Source of the DNA: an uncultured Ruminococcus sp.
GTDB taxonomy: Bacteria; Bacillota; Clostridia; Oscillospirales; Acutalibacteraceae
Direction of reading: 5' to 3'
Assembly (NCBI GenBank): GCA_902773045.1
Contig: CACYDE010000121.1
Span: 1 to 10,197 of the forward strand
DNA length: 10,197 bases
The position numbers and the translations under genes are program-made. How positions within the stretch are numbered: position 1 is the stretch's first letter; the number at the start of each line of letters is the position of its first letter. Below, in pieces: positions 6,080 through 10,197 of the stretch. The notes beneath the pieces were generated by a model. That model was not told where the DNA came from and did no database searches. It saw nothing but the letters and a program-made list of their open reading frames with translations.

Positions 6080-6940
6080 ATGGGAAAGCTTTCCGATATA
6101 GGAACTATAAAAGAGATATTGACAAAATACGGTTTTTCTTTTTTGAAGTCACTGGGACAAAATTTCCTGATAAACCCGTCGGTGTGTCCGAGAATGGCGG
6201 AGATGAGCGGAGCAAAAGAAGGCGTAGGCGTTCTCGAAGTCGGTCCGGGAATCGGAGTTCTGACTTACGAGCTTGCAAAGAGGGCAGAGAAGGTCGTTTC
6301 CGTTGAGCTTGACAAGCGTCTGCTTCCGGTGCTTGATGAAACTCTCGCCGAGTTTGATAATGTTAAAATAATAAACGGCGATGTTCTGAAAACAGATCTC
6401 CACAGACTTATCGAAGATGAGTTTGGAGGAATGGAGGTCGTTGTGTGCGCCAATCTGCCTTACTATATTACCTCGCCGGTCATAATGAAGCTGCTTGAAG
6501 AAAAACTTCCCGTCTCTTCCATAACCGTCATGGTTCAGAAAGAGGCGGCGGAAAGAATATGCGCTCAGCTTGGAACGCGTCAGTCGGGCGCGGTGACTGC
6601 AGCGATAAACTATTATGCTTCCGCAGAAATGCTGTTTAAGGTCTCTGCCGGAAGCTTTATGCCTGCGCCGAAGGTCGACAGTGCGGTGATACGGCTGAAC
6701 GTTTATTCAAAACCGACCGTCAGCGTTGACAACGAAGAGATATTTTTCAAGGTGATAAAAGCTGCGTTCGCGCAAAGACGCAAGACTCTCCTGAATACTC
6801 TTTCAAATTCAATGTCCTACAGCAAAGCGCAGATCACCGAGGCGTTGAGATCATCATCGGTTGACCCGACGGCAAGAGCCGAACAGCTTAAGCTTGAGGA
6901 TTTTGCGAGGATCTCAAATGAATTGGCGAGTATTGATTAA
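6080..6940 (+). CDS. rsmA: RsmA/KsgA 16S rRNA dimethyladenosine transferase
   Basis: This 286-residue protein is of normal family length. SLGQNFLINPSV (24-35) is the N-terminal signature, LEVGPGIG (52-59) binds SAM, SVELD (74-78) is motif II and NGDVL (99-103) motif III. NLPYY (125-129) is the catalytic N6-adenine motif IV. FMPAPKVDSAVI (193-204) and AFAQRRKTLLN (229-239) are the conserved C-terminal motifs. The enzyme dimethylates two adjacent adenines in the helix 45 loop of 16S rRNA (A1518 and A1519 in E. coli) late in 30S assembly. ATG 6080 follows AAGGAG (6067-6072) at seven bases. ATG 6074 is too close to that site, and an in-frame TTG at 6005 would add an artificial hydrophobic leader. 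It is probably co-transcribed with the upstream rRNA methyltransferase. No clear terminator follows. Confidence 0.95.
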   Translation: MGKLSDIGTIKEILTKYGFSFLKSLGQNFLINPSVCPRMAEMSGAKEGVGVLEVGPGIGVLTYELAKRAEKVVSVELDKRLLPVLDETLAEFDNVKIINGDVLKTDLHRLIEDEFGGMEVVVCANLPYYITSPVIMKLLEEKLPVSSITVMVQKEAAERICAQLGTRQSGAVTAAINYYASAEMLFKVSAGSFMPAPKVDSAVIRLNVYSKPTVSVDNEEIFFKVIKAAFAQRRKTLLNTLSNSMSYSKAQITEALRSSSVDPTARAEQLKLEDFARISNELASID

Positions 6941-6964
6941 ACCGCGTATATTTATTTTATTGTA

Positions 6965-6993
6965 TTGAAAATTTTTTGAAATAGGTATATAAT
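6965..6993 (+). promoter_or_regulatory. promoter for small membrane protein and toxin-antitoxin genes
   Basis: TTGAAA (6965-6970) is separated by exactly 17 bases from TATAAT (6988-6993). Transcription would begin near 7000, giving a leader of about 85 bases before the gene at 7084. Confidence 0.65.
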
Positions 6994-7014
6994 AGTAAGG
7001 TATTGTACCTATGA

Positions 7015-7047
7015 GCGGGAAAATGTGCTGTGGATCTCTATTCCCGC
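7015..7047 (+). promoter_or_regulatory. hairpin in the 5' leader of the small membrane protein mRNA
   Basis: GCGGGAA (7015-7021) and TTCCCGC (7041-7047) are perfect inverted repeats with a 19-base loop. It lies downstream of the promoter and 37 bases before the start codon. No T-run follows, so it is not a simple terminator; mRNA stabilisation, translation control or a protein-binding site are possible. Confidence 0.4.
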
Positions 7048-7083
7048 CTGGGTAATTATCTGTTGTGTTATAAAGGATGATAA

Positions 7084-7266
7084 ATGATGAAAAAATGTTT
7101 TGTTATCGCCGTAATATTTGCAGTTATCTGCTTTCTGCTTCTCGGTGGTGCGATCGTTATGAATATTATGGAAGAGCTGAAGTTGTGCGTTATTTTGGGA
7201 ATGTCCGCAACGGGTGCGGCTTTCCTTTCGATTTTGTTTGGACTTAACAGCTGGAAAGATAAGTGA
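7084..7266 (+). CDS. small two-helix membrane protein, unknown function
   Basis: This 60-residue protein begins MMKKCFVIAV and has two hydrophobic segments (about 4-27 and 32-54) joined by a short acidic turn (MEELK), ending in SWKDK. AAGGA (7073-7077) lies six bases before ATG 7084; the adjacent ATG 7087 is nearly as well placed. A strong promoter and leader hairpin precede it, which argues that it is expressed. The antitoxin gene starts 46 bases downstream on the same strand, so all three may share a transcript. The first segment could also be a signal anchor. I do not recognise a family; a link to the toxin-antitoxin pair rests on position only. Confidence 0.65.
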   Translation: MMKKCFVIAVIFAVICFLLLGGAIVMNIMEELKLCVILGMSATGAAFLSILFGLNSWKDK

Positions 7267-7312
7267 TCTGTCGTCGGATCTGCTTACCGGAATTTTATGG
7301 AGGGTCAATTCA

Positions 7313-7636
7313 ATGAAATCGATAAGAAGCGCAATAGAAAATACGGTGTCCATATCACTGTTCAATAAAGGACTTGCCGGAAAAATTTTTGATGAGGTCA
7401 AGGTTTCGGGCGCAAAGGTCGTAATGAAAAATAACTCTGCCGAATGCATATTGCTTTCACCCGATGAATATCTGAGTATTCTCGATGAAATAAATAAAAT
7501 GAAATCGGTAGTTATTGCAGCGGAAAGGCTAAGCTCTATCAAGCCGAATGCCCTTAAAACCGATGAGGAGTTTGCAGCGTTGACGAAACTGGATCTCGGA
7601 TTCGCCAATGTTTCGATTGGAGTTGATTTTGAGTGA
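7313..7636 (+). CDS. Phd/YefM-family type II antitoxin
   Basis: The 107-residue protein has the Phd/YefM N-terminal pattern: a short segment with VSISLFNKGLAGKIFDEV (12-29), then VVMKNNSAECILLSPDEYLSI (36-56), where the usual text is a small beta-hairpin followed by 'vL(S/I)PEEYE'. In this family the N-terminal part dimerises and binds operator DNA, while the C-terminal part wraps and blocks the toxin; here residues 60-107 would do that. ATG 7313 follows GGAGGG (7299-7304) at eight bases. The stop overlaps the possible GTG start of the toxin gene in GTGA, showing translational coupling typical of such pairs. Autoregulation of the operon is expected from the family, but no operator was identified here. 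Confidence 0.8.
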   Translation: MKSIRSAIENTVSISLFNKGLAGKIFDEVKVSGAKVVMKNNSAECILLSPDEYLSILDEINKMKSVVIAAERLSSIKPNALKTDEEFAALTKLDLGFANVSIGVDFE

Positions 7637-7929
7637 ATATAATGGTGAGGTATCTTCCGGAATTTATAGACGATTTCAATAAGTTTTCCGATCATGACAA
7701 AGCTGTTCTCCGGACGGCTTTCAACAAACTCAGAGAAAATCCCTTTCCAAAATCGGAAGGCGGATACGGAAGCATTGTCTATTCGGGTGTTGACGGCGAT
7801 CTTCTTTCGGTGAAAATTATTTTTACAGATATCAGGATCGTTTACAAGCTGATAAAATCAAAGGACAGCGACAGTTTTTTAATGATTTTTGCCGCAGTCC
7901 TGAACGATGTCACAAGAAGCGTTCTTTGA
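7633..7929 (+). CDS. RelE/ParE-superfamily type II toxin
   Basis: The product is about 95-98 residues. The pattern VRYLPEFIDDFNKFSDHDKAVLRTAF (N-terminal beta strand then helical hairpin), KLRENPFP, then the sheet segments LLSVKIIFTDIRIVYKLI and DSFLMIFAAVLNDVTRSVL, fits the RelE/ParE fold. RelE members cleave mRNA on the ribosome and ParE members poison gyrase; sequence alone does not separate them here. The R in DIRIVYKL is the typical core basic residue, while the usual C-terminal His/Arg catalytic set is not evident. GTG 7633 overlaps the antitoxin stop; ATG 7642 is the alternative and may be the real start. The gene ends 11 bases before a strong terminator, closing the operon. Confidence 0.78.
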   Translation: MNIMVRYLPEFIDDFNKFSDHDKAVLRTAFNKLRENPFPKSEGGYGSIVYSGVDGDLLSVKIIFTDIRIVYKLIKSKDSDSFLMIFAAVLNDVTRSVL

Positions 7930-7940
7930 CGGAAAAATTG

Positions 7941-7972
7941 CTCCTGCGGAAAAATATCTCCGCAGGAGTTTT
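7941..7972. terminator. bidirectional intrinsic terminator
   Basis: CTCCTGCGGA (7941-7950) and TCCGCAGGAG (7959-7968) form a perfect 10-bp stem with an 8-base loop, followed by TTTT. A-rich sequence (GGAAAAATT) on the left gives a T-run for the minus strand. It ends the toxin-antitoxin transcript and probably that of the convergent Crp/Fnr gene 66 bases away. Confidence 0.85.
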
Positions 7973-8037
7973 GAAAGTGGATTAATTTTGAAGGCTATGC
8001 TATACCATTTTTAATAATAATCAGCAGTTGATTTATA

Positions 8038-8709
8038 TCAGCCGGTGATCTTAAATTTATTCCCCGAAAAGTCGATCAGACCGTCTTTCTTCATCTTTTG
8101 AAGTTCCTTGCTCATTGCGCTTCGGTCAACGCATAAATAATCCGCAAGTTCCTGACGGTTGAATTTCAGAGTTACATTTTCCGTTCCCTGATGGTTTGCT
8201 TCCTCTCTGAGATATGACATGAGCTTTTCACGAGTGGTTCTCATGCTCATGTGGCTGAGCTTTCGGTCAAGGTTGCATGCTTTTCCGGCAAGCTCGGTGA
8301 GAAGATTTTTCATGGTGGTGAGATGACGTGTGCAGGCTTTCGCGCAGGGCGTCATAACTTTGTCGACATCGATGAAGAGAAGTTCGGCGTCCTCATGGGC
8401 TACCGCGTCGAAAATCAGTCTTCCGTTTCGTGAAAGCGCGTAGAGATCTCCGAGAATGTCTCCCACCGCAAGCTCACGGATTATAGATTTGTTTCCGGTG
8501 ATGTCGTTGCTTTCCATGTAGACCCTGCCGCTGAGAACGATACCCATCTGATCGATTTTTTCACCTCCCGAAAAGATGACCTGACCCTCGCAGTATTTCT
8601 TCTTTTTTGCGTTAAAACAGACGAGCATTTGCTGAATATCTTTTTCGGAAATTCCTGCGAAAAGCTCGGAACGTTTTATGTTTGGAATAAAATTATTATT
8701 ATTTTGCAT
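8038..8709 (-). CDS. Crp/Fnr-family transcriptional regulator
   Basis: The protein has 223 residues. The cyclic-nucleotide-binding-like sensor barrel spans about 15-125 (LFAGISEKDIQQML, GQVIFSGGEKIDQMGIVLSGRVYM, GDILGDLYAL). A dimer helix follows at about 127-155, and a Crp-type winged helix-turn-helix lies at 157-223, with NRQELADYLCVDRSAMSKEL (184-203) as the recognition region. Cys122 and Cys126 in PCAKACTRH are a pair seen in the clostridial branch of the family; whether they bind metal or respond to redox is not known from this sequence. No N-terminal Fnr iron-sulfur Cys cluster is visible. The ligand is therefore open. ATG 8709 follows GAGGGTG; an upstream GTG at 8736 has no ribosome site. 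It is transcribed from its own promoter, away from the nrdG side. Confidence 0.9.
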   Translation of the reverse strand: MQNNNNFIPNIKRSELFAGISEKDIQQMLVCFNAKKKKYCEGQVIFSGGEKIDQMGIVLSGRVYMESNDITGNKSIIRELAVGDILGDLYALSRNGRLIFDAVAHEDAELLFIDVDKVMTPCAKACTRHLTTMKNLLTELAGKACNLDRKLSHMSMRTTREKLMSYLREEANHQGTENVTLKFNRQELADYLCVDRSAMSKELQKMKKDGLIDFSGNKFKITG

Positions 8710-8751
8710 TTTTTCACCCTCTGTTGCATTTGACACATACTGATTAATAAA

Positions 8752-8780
8752 ATTATAGTATTATATAATCAAATAATCAA
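8752..8780 (-). promoter_or_regulatory. promoter of the Crp/Fnr regulator gene
   Basis: On the minus strand TTGATT (8780-8775) is followed after exactly 17 bases by TATAAT (8757-8752), 43 bases before the ATG. The -35 is part of a direct repeat TTGATTATTTGATT, which might serve for activator or self binding, but that is speculative. Confidence 0.6.
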
Positions 8781-8856
8781 GAGTTTAAAAAAATTTTTTC
8801 GATTCTGCGTGATGGGGCGCTTTATCCGAGGAAAATTTCAAATTGAAACTTTTGAT

Positions 8857-8878
8857 TTGAGTGTAGTTTTATACTCAA
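8857..8878. promoter_or_regulatory. inverted repeat TTGAGT-N10-ACTCAA, possible operator
   Basis: TTGAGT (8857-8862) and ACTCAA (8873-8878) are perfect inverted repeats 10 bases apart; TATACT (8870-8875) overlaps and could be a -10. A second small palindrome, TTTCAA-A-TTGAAA, lies at 8836-8848. Both are on the divergent side of the Crp/Fnr gene. The geometry is unlike classical Crp (N6) or Fnr (N4) sites, so the binding protein is unknown. Confidence 0.3.
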
Positions 8879-8922
8879 TTGTTTATCGTCTTATCGTCCC
8901 CTAAAAGATGAGGTGATAGCAG

Positions 8923-8970
8923 ATGTACGATTTTTTTAAGATTTCCGGAAATTTGACGGAATCCCATTAA
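8923..8970 (+). other. 15-codon reading frame with good ribosome site, leader or truncated gene start
   Basis: GATGAGGTGAT (8908-8918) is a strong Shine-Dalgarno close before ATG 8923, and the frame reads MYDFFKISGNLTESH then TAA. It could be a leader peptide, or the surviving first codons of a gene whose body was lost in the eroded interval that follows. There is no further support. Confidence 0.3.
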
Positions 8971-9107
8971 TTCCGTGATTCGTAAAATTCGGAAACGGTC
9001 TTGTGCATTTCCCCTAAAAAGTGCGCTCTGACCTCGGTTTTTACTTTTCCTGCGCCGGCGATGACTTCATCGTACTCCTTCACCACGGTGTGATATTTTT
9101 GTGCCGA
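8967..9107 (-). pseudogene. C-terminal remnant of an unidentified gene
   Basis: On the minus strand about 46 codons with protein-like composition (SAQKYHTVVKEYDEVIAGAG... ending in HKTVSEFYESRN) run to a TAA whose complement is 8967-8969. The frame is closed upstream by a TAA (complement of 9132-9134), and no start codon with a ribosome site was found. The segment is likely the tail of a lost gene, predicted mostly helical. I cannot name its family. Confidence 0.35.
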
Positions 9108-9228
9108 GGAGATAAAGCTCAGGCTGTGGCTTTATTTTTCTCTGTTCGGATTTATCGGCGTATGGATCTATTCAACCCTTAAAGTCAAATTTGAAGTGAA
9201 AAGCTGTCTTTTTGACGGATCCCTATAA
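9094..9228 (+). pseudogene. C-terminal remnant of a membrane protein gene
   Basis: A plus-strand frame opens after a TGA (9091-9093) and runs 44 codons to TAA (9226-9228). It contains one membrane-helix-like stretch, LWLYFSLFGFIGVWIY, then a basic/acidic tail (KVKFEVKSCLFDGSL). It has no ATG, GTG or TTG start with a ribosome site, so it looks like a 3' fragment. The intrinsic terminator at 9274-9302 may be the original end of this gene. It overlaps the minus-strand fragment at its left edge, so the boundary between the two is uncertain. Confidence 0.35.
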
Positions 9229-9273
9229 CATAAGGTTTGAACGATACGATTTAAAGTTTTTGGAAATCAAAGC

Positions 9274-9302
9274 GGGCAAGTTTTAAACTTGCCCTGTTTT
9301 TT
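9274..9302 (+). terminator. intrinsic terminator or attenuator just before nrdG
   Basis: GGGCAAGTTT (9274-9283) and AAACTTGCCC (9285-9294) are perfect 10-base arms around a single T, followed by TG and six T (9297-9302). It lies 18 bases before the nrdG start codon, leaving room only for the nrdG ribosome site. Confidence 0.8.
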
Positions 9303-9320
9303 GTCGAAAGGAAATGTGAC

Positions 9321-9827
9321 ATGAAAGAGTTAAGGCTTGCCGGTGTGATAAGAGAATCAATAGTTGACGGTCCCGGAATCAGAATGACAATATTCACTCA
9401 GGGCTGTCCTCACCACTGTGAAGGATGTCACAATCCGCAGACTCATGAGTTCGGCGGAGGTTACTTAAGTCATCCGGAGAATATTCTCAAAGCGATAGAT
9501 TCTAATCCGCTTTTAAAGGGAGTAACCTTTTCCGGCGGCGAACCTTTCATGCAGGCGGAAGCTTTGGCGGAGCTTGCTGTTGAAATTCACAGAAGGGGTC
9601 TTAATGTACTGACCTACACGGGATTTACGTTTGAACAGCTTTTGGAAAGCTTTGAAAGATTCCCCGAAAGAAAAAAGCTTCTTGAACAGACGGATTATCT
9701 GATTGACGGAAAATTTGTTCTTGCTCTTCGGTCGCTTGACCTTAAATACAGAGGTTCTTCCAATCAACGGATAATTGATGTGAGAAAGTCTCTTGAAGAA
9801 AAAAGGGTCGTTGAAACAGAATTATAG
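9321..9827 (+). CDS. nrdG: anaerobic ribonucleoside-triphosphate reductase activating protein
   Basis: This 168-residue radical-SAM protein is of normal length for NrdG. The [4Fe-4S]-binding motif is C-PHH-C-EG-C (Cys29, Cys33, Cys36), preceded by ESIVDGPGIRMTIFTQGC, with FSGGEP (70-75) as the SAM-contact motif and RGSSNQRIID (144-153) at the C-terminal end. The enzyme cleaves SAM to place a glycyl radical on the class III reductase NrdD, which makes dNTPs without oxygen. AAAGGA (9307-9312) lies eight bases before ATG. NrdD normally sits directly upstream, but here the upstream 600 bases hold only remnants and a terminator, so this copy is separate from its partner in this window. With no promoter between terminator and start, expression would need read-through or an undetected promoter. 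Confidence 0.93.
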   Translation: MKELRLAGVIRESIVDGPGIRMTIFTQGCPHHCEGCHNPQTHEFGGGYLSHPENILKAIDSNPLLKGVTFSGGEPFMQAEALAELAVEIHRRGLNVLTYTGFTFEQLLESFERFPERKKLLEQTDYLIDGKFVLALRSLDLKYRGSSNQRIIDVRKSLEEKRVVETEL

Positions 9828-9856
9828 ATCTGATATCATCATCCCAAAACGAAGAA

Positions 9857-9882
9857 GGAGCAAGGCTGTTAAACGCTGCTCC
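9857..9882 (+). terminator. weak hairpin after nrdG, possible terminator
   Basis: GGAGCA (9857-9862) and TGCTCC (9877-9882) form a six-base stem 29 bases after the nrdG stop. It is followed by CGTTAAAAATACTATTT, which is not a proper T-run. This is a modest candidate for the end of the nrdG transcript. Confidence 0.35.
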
Positions 9883-9902
9883 CGTTAAAAATACTATTTA
9901 TA

Positions 9903-9956
9903 TTAAGGCAACACCACACAAAGACCGTCTGACGACTTTGTGTGGTGTTGCCTTAA
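9903..9956. repeat. 54-bp perfect palindromic repeat element
   Basis: Two 21-base arms (9903-9923 and 9936-9956) are exact inverted repeats beginning TTAAGGCAACACCACAC, around the 12-base centre ACCGTCTGACGA, which itself contains CGTC-T-GACG. The outer TTAA on both ends could mark an insertion target. There is no T-run directly after it. A degenerate relative lies at 2511-2553, so this is probably a small dispersed family (REP- or MITE-like). Confidence 0.65.
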
Positions 9957-9973
9957 ATTAACCTGTTGTGCTA

Positions 9974-10127
9974 TTATAAATTTACCTTATTTTTTCTTTG
10001 ACCGGCAATTCGCTGTGCTCTTGCCTTTGTTCTTGGAGCGGGAAAGTTGTATTTGTTTATGATTTATTATTTTTTCGCTTATATCAGTTCGTCTGATTTC
10101 GCTGAGGTCAGTTTATTTTCCAAACGA
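9974..10127 (-). other. interval without a convincing gene; two short C-terminal-like frames
   Basis: Nothing here can be called a gene. On the minus strand 29 codons (10063-9977) read as a basic tail ending QRIAGQRKNKVNL before TAA. A second short frame (from about 10124) ends KLTSAKSDELI before TAA. Neither has a plausible start. They may be gene debris or chance. Confidence 0.2.
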
Positions 10128-10197
10128 GTGGTAAAAACCACCGGCTTTAGCCGGTAAATCCTTTAGGACTTCCTTTTAAGAAAAAAGCGTGATATAA
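10128..10197. mobile_element. tandem small hairpins, possible IS200/IS605-type end (cut by window edge)
   Basis: Three hairpins follow each other: GTGGT-AAAA-ACCAC (10128-10141), CCGGC-TTTA-GCCGG (10141-10154) and TCC-TTTA-GGA (10159-10168). Small subterminal hairpins of the CCGGC-TTTA-GCCGG kind are characteristic of IS200/IS605 ends, where the single-strand transposase TnpA recognises them. Neither transposase nor TnpB is inside the window, so the call and the element's orientation depend on the sequence beyond 10197. Confidence 0.35.

Noticed and set aside
7009..7695. Minus-strand frame of 228 codons over the small membrane protein and toxin-antitoxin genes
   Set aside because: It is antisense to three plus-strand genes with good ribosome sites and family motifs, and has no recognisable protein features.
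8710..8736. GTG 8736 as start of the Crp/Fnr regulator
   Set aside because: It has no ribosome site, whereas GAGGGTG precedes ATG 8709 at normal spacing.
1..10197. CRISPR array, tRNA or rRNA gene
   Set aside because: No regularly spaced repeats, no cloverleaf sequences and no rRNA-like blocks were found by reading; a covariance-model scan was not possible.

Overview
The window reads as chromosomal DNA of a low-to-moderate GC anaerobic Firmicute, most likely Clostridia and plausibly a Ruminococcus-like Oscillospiraceae. This is inferred from A/G-rich ribosome binding sites, an M-box Mg2+ riboswitch before mgtE, an anaerobic ribonucleotide reductase activase (NrdG), a clostridial-type Crp/Fnr regulator, and small palindromic repeats. 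The taxonomic assignment is not proven.

Left region (1-2510): a three-gene cassette (four-helix membrane protein, ICMT/PEMT-type membrane methyltransferase, HSL-type alpha/beta hydrolase) lies between two oppositely oriented copies of a MITE-like element. A good promoter with an overlapping inverted repeat and a decayed short reading frame precede it. The hydrolase is out of frame at an A7 tract, and its last codons and stop lie inside the right-hand element.

Centre-left (2510-4600): a promoter, an M-box aptamer and an intrinsic terminator lead into mgtE (Mg2+ channel/transporter). A convergent, easily missed 52-codon Gln/Asn/Lys-rich gene lies on the minus strand, with a shared hairpin between the two.

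Centre (4600-6940): two 16S rRNA methyltransferase genes in tandem, an RsmF-like m5C enzyme with a PUA-like tail and RsmA/KsgA.

Centre-right (6960-7975): a new promoter drives a 60-residue two-helix membrane protein and a Phd/YefM antitoxin - RelE/ParE toxin pair, closed by a strong bidirectional terminator.

Right region (8038-10197): a minus-strand Crp/Fnr regulator has a near-consensus promoter. A gene-poor 600-base interval follows, with a possible operator, a 15-codon frame and two gene-tail remnants. Then comes an intrinsic terminator directly ahead of nrdG, with no nrdD beside it. The window ends with a 54-bp palindromic repeat and a hairpin cluster resembling an IS200/IS605-type end.

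No tRNA, rRNA or CRISPR array was seen. The most unusual parts are the MITE-bracketed methyltransferase/hydrolase cassette, the unannotated Q/N-rich small gene, and the eroded interval before nrdG.
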